Positions 54,805-62,619 of a stretch of 64,000 nucleotides of DNA are shown one piece after another. The notes below the pieces were generated by a model that did not search any database, was not told the origin of the DNA, and worked only from the letters and a program-made list of their open reading frames with translations. The translations under genes were made by a program, and so were the position numbers. This DNA is from BD2-11 sp965115885. GTDB lineage: Bacteria > Gemmatimonadota > Gemmatimonadetes > Longimicrobiales > Gaopeijiaceae. Each line of letters opens with the position of its first letter. Position 1 is the stretch's first letter. The stretch covers positions 2,976,001-3,040,000 of the forward strand of contig OZ220479.1 of the NCBI GenBank assembly GCA_965115885.1. Reading direction: 5' to 3'.

Positions 54805-56151
54805 CTACGGAGGGGCGGAAGACGGCGGCACGGCCCGCGCGCGTTCTCCGGGAGAGGTCGCGCGAAGGGGGTCGGCGATCAGATCGAGGATCTCGTCCGG
54901 CGAAAGCGTTCTTTTTTCGAACGTGAAGACACGCAGCACGCGCGAGGTGCGGTACAGTTCCCGCGCCACCCCGGGAAGGTCGATGACGCCCGGGATTCCG
55001 GCCCTGCCCAACCTCTCGGCGCGCCCGTCCCGGCGACGCACCAGAAGGTCCAGCTGGAACATGGCCGGCTTGCAGGGGAAATCGATCACCACCTCGCCGG
55101 GCCGGAGCGAGAGGGCCCGGGCGAGCCGGTCCTCCATCCGGCGACGCTCCAGACCCGGAGCTTCGATCCACGAGGGAAGACTTCTGTCGCCCAGATCGGC
55201 GGCAGTGAGTTCGGCGGCGCGCTTGGGGAGCCTCCGCGCCCCCAGAGCGGGCAGCCAGCGTCGGCGAATGCGGTCGGCGACGGGGCCGCCGCGATCCTGC
55301 GCCCGTCGCCCGATGAGGTGCAGGAGCTCGTCGTCCGTGGGACCGGCCAGTTCGTCCCCCTCGACCAGTCCGGCGGCGAGGGCGTCGTTGACGATGCGCA
55401 CGCACAGCACCGTGCCCGCGCGCACCGCGTGGTGCCAGTAGACGTTGCGGAACATCTGGCACTTGGCGAAGAGAAGAGACTCCAACGCGCTGACCGCCTT
55501 CTCGCTCACCCCCACCTCGAACGCGCCGCTCTCCGGATCTTCCAGCACCAGAAGACCTTGGAGAAGACGCTCGACGTCGACCTCTCCGTACGGCACTCCG
55601 CAAGAGCGCGCGTCCCGCCTGAGGTAGTCCATCTTGTCCATGTCGAGGCTGCCGTGCACCAGACCGCGCAGGGACGCGGCGCTCTCGCCCCGGATGAGCG
55701 CGCCGATCTCGGCGGCGGCCCCGGGGCCCAGTTCGTCCAGCGCTCCGCGCACGCCGGACGAATCCAGAAAGTGCGCCGCGACCGTCTCGTGATCGCCGGG
55801 GTGACCGTCGCCGCGCAGGTCGTCGAGCGCGTGCGAGAAGGGATAGTGGCCGATGTCGTGCAGAAGTCCGGCATACGGCACCAGTTCGGCCCCCTCCCAC
55901 ACGTGGTCGGGGAGGGACTCCCGCTCCCCGAGCATCTGCAGAGCGGTGCTCACCAGGTGGTACACGCCCAAAGCGTGGGCGAAGCGGGTGTGGGTGGCGC
56001 CCGGATAGACCAAGTGCGCCAGCCCGAGCTGGCGAATGTAGCGCAGCCGCTGGAAGGCGGGGGCGTCCGCGATGCGGGCGGCCGTGGCGTCCAGACGGAT
56101 GGAGCCCCAGATCGGGTCGCGAATCAGGGCGGGCGCGTTCCGGGAGGGCAT
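54805..56151 (-). CDS. HD-domain (SAMHD1-like) phosphohydrolase
   Basis: 448 residues from ATG 56151. The HD metal site is seen in HTRFAHALGVYHLV, LLHDIGHYPFSH and GDHETVAAHF, and later in SLDMDKMDYLRRD. The N-terminal IRDPIWGSIRLD is usual for this family, which includes dNTP triphosphohydrolases and related nucleotide phosphatases. It follows the EVE gene by 77 bases on the same strand. Confidence 0.88.
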   Translation of the reverse strand: MPSRNAPALIRDPIWGSIRLDATAARIADAPAFQRLRYIRQLGLAHLVYPGATHTRFAHALGVYHLVSTALQMLGERESLPDHVWEGAELVPYAGLLHDIGHYPFSHALDDLRGDGHPGDHETVAAHFLDSSGVRGALDELGPGAAAEIGALIRGESAASLRGLVHGSLDMDKMDYLRRDARSCGVPYGEVDVERLLQGLLVLEDPESGAFEVGVSEKAVSALESLLFAKCQMFRNVYWHHAVRAGTVLCVRIVNDALAAGLVEGDELAGPTDDELLHLIGRRAQDRGGPVADRIRRRWLPALGARRLPKRAAELTAADLGDRSLPSWIEAPGLERRRMEDRLARALSLRPGEVVIDFPCKPAMFQLDLLVRRRDGRAERLGRAGIPGVIDLPGVARELYRTSRVLRVFTFEKRTLSPDEILDLIADPLRATSPGERARAVPPSSAPP

Positions 56152-56228
56152 GCAGGAGTCTACCGGAGCGCGCGCGGGCGGAGCAACGACCGTACGAGCG
56201 CCGGAGGAACGGCGCCGCAGAACGGCGG

Positions 56229-56693
56229 TCAGTCCCCGCCGCGGCCCATCGCGCGGACGATCTCGAACTCCTCCTCGCGCACCGGCTGGACCGAGAGGCG
56301 CGGGTTGTTCACCAGCACCATGCCGTCCAGCTTCGACACCTGCCGAATGTCCTTGAGCGGAACCACTTCCGGGAATTTCTCCACGAATTCCACATCGACC
56401 ATGTACCAGCGCGGCTTCGCCGGGTCGGACTTGGGGTCGTAGTAGCGCTCCTCGGGGTCGAAGGCGAAGTGGTCCGGATAGGCTTCCTTGCACACCCTAG
56501 CGATCCCCGCGACTCCGGGCGGCTTGGCCATGCTGTGATAGAAGAGCACTTCGTCGCCCACGCGCATGGCCTTCATGTTGTTGCGCGCCGAATAGTTGCG
56601 CACGCCCTCCCACCAGGTGTAGCCGTCCCGCTCGAGGTCGTCGATCGAGTAGACGCCCGGTTCGGTCTTCATCAGCCAGCGGTTCTTCGCCAT
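56229..56693 (-). CDS. EVE domain protein
   Basis: 154 residues covering one EVE domain: RWLMKTEPGVYSIDDLERDG, WWEGVRNYSARNNMKAM, GDEVLFYHSMAKPPGVAGIA and YMVDVEFVEKF. EVE proteins are PUA-like readers of modified bases or nucleotides (thymocyte nuclear protein 1 type). A nucleic-acid or nucleotide quality-control role fits the HD hydrolase next to it. Confidence 0.9.
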   Translation of the reverse strand: MAKNRWLMKTEPGVYSIDDLERDGYTWWEGVRNYSARNNMKAMRVGDEVLFYHSMAKPPGVAGIARVCKEAYPDHFAFDPEERYYDPKSDPAKPRWYMVDVEFVEKFPEVVPLKDIRQVSKLDGMVLVNNPRLSVQPVREEEFEIVRAMGRGGD

Positions 56694-56768
56694 TTCGGCT
56701 CCCTGTTCCGGCGCGGTCCCGGCCGGCTCTTCGGATCTCGGCGGCGATCCGTTCGCGGCGCGTCGACG

Positions 56769-58364
56769 CTACCTCGGCTCCGCCGCCCGCACCTCCGCCG
56801 GAGCGGCGTCGGCGAAGCGGGAAAAATTGTCCCGGAACATGGCGGCCAGCCGGGCGGCGGCGCGGTCGTACGCCTCCGGGTCCGTCCAAGCGGCGCGCGG
56901 GGTCAGCACCTGCGAGGGCACGCCCGCGACCTCCAGCGGCACCGCCAGGCCGAAGACCGGATCGGCCCGCGTGGGCGCGTCGTCCAGCGAGCCGTCGAGC
57001 GCCGCGCGGATCGTCGCGCGCGTGTGCGGCAGGTCCATGCGCTCGCCGACGCCGAACCCGCCGCCCGTCCAGCCCGTGTTCACCAGCCACACCCGCGCGT
57101 CGTGGCGGCGCAGCTTCTCCCCCAGAAGGCGGGCGTAGACGCTCGGGTGCATCGGCAGGAAGGGGGCCCCGAAGCAGGCGCTGAAGGTCGCCCGCGGTTC
57201 GGTCACGCCGCGTTCCGTGCCCGCCACCTTGGCGGTGTAGCCCGAGAGGAAGTGGTACATCGCCTGCTCCGGGGTCAGCCGCGCGATGGGCGGCAACACG
57301 CCGAACGCGTCGGCGGCGAGGAAGAAGATGTTCCTCGGGTGGCCGCCCCGGCCGTCCGGCACCGCCCCCGGGATGTAGTGGATGGGATAGGAGGCGCGCG
57401 TGTTCTCGGTGAGGGTGCCGTCGTCCAGGTCGACTTCGCGCGTGCTCTCGTCGAAGATCACGTTCTCGAGAATGGTCCCGAACATGCGCGTGGTGCGATA
57501 GATCTCGGGCTCGTTCTCGGGAGAGAGCCGAATCACCTTCGCGTAGCAACCGCCTTCGAAGTTGAAAACGCCGTCGTCGCTCCATCCGTGCTCGTCGTCG
57601 CCGATCAGCCGACGCGCGCGGTCGGCCGAAAGCGTCGTCTTGCCCGTCCCCGAGAGGCCGAAGAAGAGCGCCGTGTCTCCGTCTTCGCCGATGTTGGCCG
57701 AGCAGTGCATGGGAAGCGAGCCATGGCCCGGAAGGAAGAAGTTCATCGACGAGAAGATGGACTTCTTGATCTCGCCAGCGTAGCGGGTGCCGGCCACCAC
57801 CACGGTCCGCTCGGCCAAGTTCACGACCACCGCGGTGGCGCTGCGGGTGCCGTGGCGCGCCGGATCGGCCTGAAACAGGGGAGCGTGCAACACGACGAAA
57901 TCGGGACGCGGGGCGGTCGGCTCGCCGGGTGCGGGGCGCAGGAACATGTTGTGGACGAACAGCGTGTGCCAGGCGCTGGAGCTCACCACGCGAACCGAGA
58001 TCCGGTGGACGGGATCGGCTCCGCAACAGGCGTCGCGCACGAACAGTTCCCGCTGGTTCAGGTACTCGACGACATCGGCCCGGAGCGCCCGATAGCGTTC
58101 TTCGCTCATGGGACGGTTGATCGAACCCCAATCGATCCGGTCGGCGGTGGAGGGCTCCTCGACCGTGAAGCGGTCGTCGGGGGACCGGCCCGTGTGCGGG
58201 ACGGTGACGGCGGCGAAGGGGCCCATGTTCACCAGATGCCCCTCGTTGCGGGCGAGCGCGGCCTCGCAGAGCTCTGCGGGCGAGAGATTCCAGTGAACCT
58301 TCCCTGCGGGAGCCAGGCCGTGCGCGTCGAGCCCACCGGCTCCGGTCGAGGGTTTTCGAGGCAT
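56769..58364 (-). CDS. pckA: Phosphoenolpyruvate carboxykinase (ATP)
   Basis: 531 residues from ATG 58364; an earlier ATG at 58385 adds 7. The kinase loop GLSGTGKTTLSAD, GDDEHGWSDDGVFNFEGGC, FGTILENVIFDE, SYPIHYIPGA and AADAFGVLPP identify the ATP-type enzyme, which makes PEP from oxaloacetate in gluconeogenesis. It heads the pckA-EVE-HD run and has a good promoter upstream. Confidence 0.95.
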   Translation of the reverse strand: MPRKPSTGAGGLDAHGLAPAGKVHWNLSPAELCEAALARNEGHLVNMGPFAAVTVPHTGRSPDDRFTVEEPSTADRIDWGSINRPMSEERYRALRADVVEYLNQRELFVRDACCGADPVHRISVRVVSSSAWHTLFVHNMFLRPAPGEPTAPRPDFVVLHAPLFQADPARHGTRSATAVVVNLAERTVVVAGTRYAGEIKKSIFSSMNFFLPGHGSLPMHCSANIGEDGDTALFFGLSGTGKTTLSADRARRLIGDDEHGWSDDGVFNFEGGCYAKVIRLSPENEPEIYRTTRMFGTILENVIFDESTREVDLDDGTLTENTRASYPIHYIPGAVPDGRGGHPRNIFFLAADAFGVLPPIARLTPEQAMYHFLSGYTAKVAGTERGVTEPRATFSACFGAPFLPMHPSVYARLLGEKLRRHDARVWLVNTGWTGGGFGVGERMDLPHTRATIRAALDGSLDDAPTRADPVFGLAVPLEVAGVPSQVLTPRAAWTDPEAYDRAAARLAAMFRDNFSRFADAAPAEVRAAEPR

Positions 58365-58489
58365 GTCGAGGGCTCGCGGGGTCATGGGGTCCGGGAGATC
58401 CGGCCGGATAGGGCGACGTCCGTGCACGAAACGGCAAACCTCCGCAGACTCTCGAACCACGACGCCGCACGGAGGAGACGGCAACCCCA

Positions 58490-58519
58490 ATTTTATTCGT
58501 TCTCCCGTGCGGGGGTCAA
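58490..58519 (-). promoter_or_regulatory. Promoter of pckA
   Basis: On the minus strand TTGACC (58514-58519) and TAAAAT (58490-58495) are separated by 18 bases, ~125 bases before the pckA ATG, in a locally AT-rich patch. This is the clearest sigma-70-type promoter in the window. The divergent Omp85 gene starts nearby. Confidence 0.6.
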
Positions 58520-58566
58520 CGGTCGCGGCGGCGATCGGGGAACCCCGGATCCGCGCGGGCCATAGC

Positions 58567-60579
58567 ATGGAGGACCGGCTTCGGGCAGATTACCCGCATT
58601 CGGGGTTCGCTTCCCGTCAGCTCCGACTCGAACTCCCCTCCGAGCGACACCTCACGGCTCCCTTGCCCCCCATCGCGGTTCCGGTCCCGCCCGCAGGCGC
58701 GGCCGAAGTCTTCGTCCGTCCCCCCGGGGGTCCTCGGGACGGCCCGTCGCGGCCGTTCGCACTCCTCGCGCATTGCCTGCTGATCGGTCTCTTGGCCGCA
58801 GCTCCCGCACGGGCGCAGCTTCCCGGCGAGGACGTCCCGTGCGAACCGGGGATCGTCTCGCGCATCCTCATCGACAACCAGCCCATCTTCGATCCGGGTC
58901 CGGGAGCGCTCCGGTGGGCGCGCAGATTGGCCGACTTCCTGCACATCGACACCCGTCCCGACTTCATCGCCCGCGAACTGCTCTTCGAAGAGAGCGATTG
59001 CCCGGACGACTTCCTGCTCGAGGAATCGGAGCGGCTCCTGCGCGAGCATCGCTTCATCTCCTCCGCCGAGGTGAGCGCGGTTCCGCTGCCCGACGGAACC
59101 CGCCAGGTGGAAGTCACGACCCGCGACGAGTGGACCACCAAGATCCAGATCGACATGGCCGTGGACGACGGGATCCAGTTCGAGGGCGCGAGCTTGGTGG
59201 AGGAGAACGTCCTGGGCCGCGGCCACCTCTTCGGCGCATTTCTCCAACAACGCAAGCAGAGACGGGACTACGGCATCGCCCTGGAGTCCGCGCGTCTCGC
59301 GGGCACGCGTCTGGACGGGCGCCTGAACGCCGGACGTACCCGAGCGGGACGCTTCGGCGAGGCCATGCTCGTCTACCCTTTCGTGGGCGAAGTGGGGCAC
59401 GTCGCGGGCAAGCTGCGCATCTACAGCCGAGAATCGCTTTTCCCGTACGTGCTGAACCCGGATCTCGGCTACAGCTACGCGGTGCTCCCGGAACTCCTCC
59501 AACGCATCGAAGCCACTCAGGCGTTCCGCTTCGGGGAGCCGGGGGGGCTGAGCCTGCTGGGTCTCGGGATCACCCGGGAAATCTTGCGCTTCAAAGGCTA
59601 TCCCGGCTCCGCGTCGCTCGTCCGGGGGCTGGATTTCGGAAACCTGCTCGACGACAAGCCGGGCGTGGGCGCGCGCTTGGCGAGACAGATCCGGGGATAC
59701 GATCTCACCCGGGTCAACCTGCTGCTGGCGCGACGCATGGTGCACTTCGAGACCCGCCGCGGACTGGACGCGGTGAGCGGAGAGCAGAGCGTTCAGCAGG
59801 GCTTGGACGTGGCTCTCACGGTGGCGCCCCGATTGCCGATTGGGCGCTGGCTCGGCTCGTCGGACGATACCGCGTCTTCCGCTCCTTCGGATCCGGCCCC
59901 GCTCGCGAGCGACGTCGTGGCCCGGTTCTCGCTTTTCGGGGGCGTGGGCTCGGAATCGGCCGTCCTGTTCGTGGACGCTCAGGCCGAGGGTCGACGAGCG
60001 CGCTTCGAGGACGAGGCGGAGGGGCGCTGGAGGGACGTCTACGCGGAGGCGGACCTGCTGGCCTACTGGCAGCCGGGGATCGCGGTCGCGAAGACGCTGG
60101 TCGCGCGCGCCTCGGCATCGGGAGGGTGGAGGACCGTCACCCCTTTCCAGCTGACCTTGGGAGGACGCGACGTGGTGCGCGGCTACAAGGAGGAGGACTT
60201 CCCGGCGGGGCGTCGGGTGGTGACTTCCTTGGAGAATCGCGTCGATCTGCGTTGGCCCGCTCCTTCCCTGATCGATCTGGGACTCACCTTCTTCGCGGAT
60301 GCCGGAAAGGCGTGGGCCGGCGACGTGCCCTTCGGCATGGACACCGGCTGGAAAACATCCGTGGGCGCAGGACTCAGGATCGGGTTCCCGGTGGGGAGCG
60401 CCCGCGTGACGCGCATCGACGTGGCTTGGCCGGTGGGCGCGAATTCGGGACGCGGTCCCGTGCTCCGCGTGGGCACCGGCGATTTCATCGGTTTGGTGCG
60501 TGGGTTCGCGGACGCGCAGATGACGCGCAGCCGACGCTCGGGGGTGAGCGGCGATTTCGCGGGGGTGTCGAACCGCTGA
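58567..60579 (+). CDS. Omp85/BamA-type outer-membrane protein
   Basis: 670 residues from ATG 58567. The first ~60 residues are Pro/Arg-rich, and the hydrophobic signal (FALLAHCLLIGLLAAAPARA) comes only after them. The true start may therefore be a non-ATG codon downstream. One POTRA-like domain (~80-190, RFISSAEVSAVPLPDGT, VEVTTRDEWTTKI) is followed by a 16-strand barrel with the Omp85 loop-6 motif LGGRDVVRGYKEEDFP. Family members insert or secrete outer-membrane proteins or lipids; a single POTRA suggests a specialised role. Confidence 0.8.
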   Translation: MEDRLRADYPHSGFASRQLRLELPSERHLTAPLPPIAVPVPPAGAAEVFVRPPGGPRDGPSRPFALLAHCLLIGLLAAAPARAQLPGEDVPCEPGIVSRILIDNQPIFDPGPGALRWARRLADFLHIDTRPDFIARELLFEESDCPDDFLLEESERLLREHRFISSAEVSAVPLPDGTRQVEVTTRDEWTTKIQIDMAVDDGIQFEGASLVEENVLGRGHLFGAFLQQRKQRRDYGIALESARLAGTRLDGRLNAGRTRAGRFGEAMLVYPFVGEVGHVAGKLRIYSRESLFPYVLNPDLGYSYAVLPELLQRIEATQAFRFGEPGGLSLLGLGITREILRFKGYPGSASLVRGLDFGNLLDDKPGVGARLARQIRGYDLTRVNLLLARRMVHFETRRGLDAVSGEQSVQQGLDVALTVAPRLPIGRWLGSSDDTASSAPSDPAPLASDVVARFSLFGGVGSESAVLFVDAQAEGRRARFEDEAEGRWRDVYAEADLLAYWQPGIAVAKTLVARASASGGWRTVTPFQLTLGGRDVVRGYKEEDFPAGRRVVTSLENRVDLRWPAPSLIDLGLTFFADAGKAWAGDVPFGMDTGWKTSVGAGLRIGFPVGSARVTRIDVAWPVGANSGRGPVLRVGTGDFIGLVRGFADAQMTRSRRSGVSGDFAGVSNR

Positions 60580-61272
60580 GCCGAGCGCCGAATCCTCGGC
60601 CCGGAAAGAACCTGCCGGCCCGCATGGCCCCCGGAGCCGCACCTTGGCCCCTCCGGCCCGGTCCAACCGCCCCGGTCGCGATGCAGCGACGGGCGGTTCC
60701 GCGGTTCGCGCCCAATCCGCCGGACGGCGCCACCGCTTTCCGTCCCGTTCTTGACGGAGCGGGGCGGCGGCGGAACAGTTTCCGATCAGGTACCGAGAGG
60801 ATTCGGACAATCGTGGGAGGACGACCGCGTTATGGCGATCCGAACGAACGGACCCGGGCCGTGCGGTCCGACGCGGTCGACTTCCATGCAGCGCACAACG
60901 GCGGATCGCCTCTCCATGTGCGATGCGTGGTTGCGCCGCTCTCTCCGAACGCAACTGCGGGGTGAACGGCCGCAGAAAGTTGCTCGTAAATTACAACGAC
61001 GAACGCAAGGCGGTCGGCCGGAAAGACGAGGAGGGGTTGCGCGGCAAGCGCCGTTGCGCGAACGACCACACGCGTCGCAAGAATATTGCAGCGTAGCGAA
61101 CCGACGATTGGCGGCGATTCCCGGGATGCGCTCCTACGACGGAAACCGAATTCGACCCCCGATCCGCCTCCGCAGCGGGTCGAAGCGGTCTTCATGGTGA
61201 AGCCGACACCGAGATACGTTCCCAACCACGTCCCGAAAAAACGGGACCACCTCAGATCTCCGAGGATGAACG
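60580..61272. other. Intergenic region before the right-edge gene
   Basis: About 690 bases with lower GC than the window average and no recognisable gene. Short direct repeats (GTTGCGCG) lie near 61047-61072. A GTCCCG-A6-CGGGAC hairpin sits at 61230-61247, just before the ribosome site of the next gene. Confidence 0.5.
61230..61247 (+). promoter_or_regulatory. Perfect stem-loop before the TPR-like gene
   Basis: GTCCCG (61230-61235) pairs exactly with CGGGAC (61242-61247) over a loop of six A. It ends 25 bases before ATG 61273. It could shape translation start or mark a leader terminator, but there is no T tract. Confidence 0.4.
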
Positions 61273-62619
61273 ATGAATCGTACGCAAAGCGAGGACCGCT
61301 CCAATGCAGCCGACGCAAGCGGACTCGGCATCTCCGCCCCTCTGAAACGTCTTGTACTTATCAGCGACCCGAGACGCTTCGGCGCGATCCGGCTCTGGCG
61401 AGCGATGGGCGACGAGGAGCGGCGAACGGCCGCAAGAGCCTGTTTGAACGACGAAGAGAACGGCCGGAACCAGTTGAATCGGATCGTCGCGAAATCGCGC
61501 AACTTTCGATTGACCACGGTTCAGAAGTGGAGCGAAGACAAGATTTGCCGAGCGATGCCCTCCGTCCGACTGCACAACCATCCGAAGTTCGCGTTCACGC
61601 TCTTGCGGTGCTACGTCTCCAGCCAAGCGCCGATGGTCGCGTTCCTGGACGCGCTGGGCGCGGCGCACGAAGAGGGGAAAATCGACTCCTGGAGCGGAGT
61701 GGATGCGAACGAAGACGTCGTGAGATCGGCGGTCGAAAAACTGGTGAAAGCCTACGGGGCGCAGGCCATCGCGGTCCTCCTCTTGACGCTCTGTCTCGTT
61801 CGGGCTCCTGCGGGCGAGAAGGGACGATCTTGTCTGCAGGAGTTGCTGAAGACGCCCCGGGGCGAGGACGATTTCGATTCGGAGGCGACGGACTCGTCGG
61901 CGCTTGCAACCGCCGGGAGCCCTGAAGACCAAACCGATCGGGAAGACCCCACGCGGCAGATCTCCTTCACCACCCTCGACCGACTACTGATTCTCGCTGC
62001 GGTCGATTCGGCCGGAGGAATCCGGGGAGCGCTCACCGCGGACGAACTCGACGATGCGGTCGACGAACTGGTCACGCTGAACGGTCGGCGTCACTGGTCC
62101 CACTTCCATGCCGGTTTTCGGGACGTGCTCTTCGGAAAATCCGTCCTCGGAGAACTGCCTGCGGAAAATCAGCCGCGTCTGCGATGGTATTGGACGGGCG
62201 CGGTCCAAGGATGGGCAAGGCGCGAACAATGGGATCGCATCGTTCGCGCGTACGCGACCAATCCCGTGGTCAAGCGACTCGGCAACGGATCGAACTCGGC
62301 TTCCATGGCCGCGGTTCAGCACATCGTGAAAGCACTGCTCCGGAAAGGTCGTGCGGCGGAGGTCGCACGGTTCGTCGAGGTTCGAGCGATCGTGGGCCAA
62401 CCCGCCCTTTTCCCTCTGCTGCTCGATGCCGCCACCGAACTTCTGGGCAGGGGAGACGCGGCCAGCGCGCTACCCATCTTCGACCTCCTCATGAAGGCTC
62501 GCAAGGAGCTCGAAAAAAGAGGCGCGCTCCAGGACGAGCGATTGCTGCTCGATGCCCATCGTCGCGAGCCCACTGCCTCAGGCACCTTCACCAACACGAC
62601 CGCGCGCGCAGAATGCTGA
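61273..62619 (+). CDS. Helical repeat protein of unknown function, 5' part
   Basis: 448 residues from ATG 61273 (GAGG upstream). Mostly alpha helical, with a core around PLKRLVLISDPRRFGAIRLW and HNHPKFAFTLLRCYVSS, then TPR-like pairs (WDRIVRAYATNPVVKRL, AAEVARFVEVRAIVG, AASALPIFDLLMKARKELE). The last ~20 residues (TASGTFTNTTARAEC) look out of frame. The TPR pattern continues in the other frame (AHCLRHLHQHDRARRM), so a single gene broken near 62565 is likely. No family is recognised. Confidence 0.6.
   Translation: MNRTQSEDRSNAADASGLGISAPLKRLVLISDPRRFGAIRLWRAMGDEERRTAARACLNDEENGRNQLNRIVAKSRNFRLTTVQKWSEDKICRAMPSVRLHNHPKFAFTLLRCYVSSQAPMVAFLDALGAAHEEGKIDSWSGVDANEDVVRSAVEKLVKAYGAQAIAVLLLTLCLVRAPAGEKGRSCLQELLKTPRGEDDFDSEATDSSALATAGSPEDQTDREDPTRQISFTTLDRLLILAAVDSAGGIRGALTADELDDAVDELVTLNGRRHWSHFHAGFRDVLFGKSVLGELPAENQPRLRWYWTGAVQGWARREQWDRIVRAYATNPVVKRLGNGSNSASMAAVQHIVKALLRKGRAAEVARFVEVRAIVGQPALFPLLLDAATELLGRGDAASALPIFDLLMKARKELEKRGALQDERLLLDAHRREPTASGTFTNTTARAEC

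Noticed and set aside
60830..61318. Minus-strand frame of 162 codons before the TPR gene
   Set aside because: No ribosome site, no motif, and it overlaps the likely leader of the plus-strand gene.
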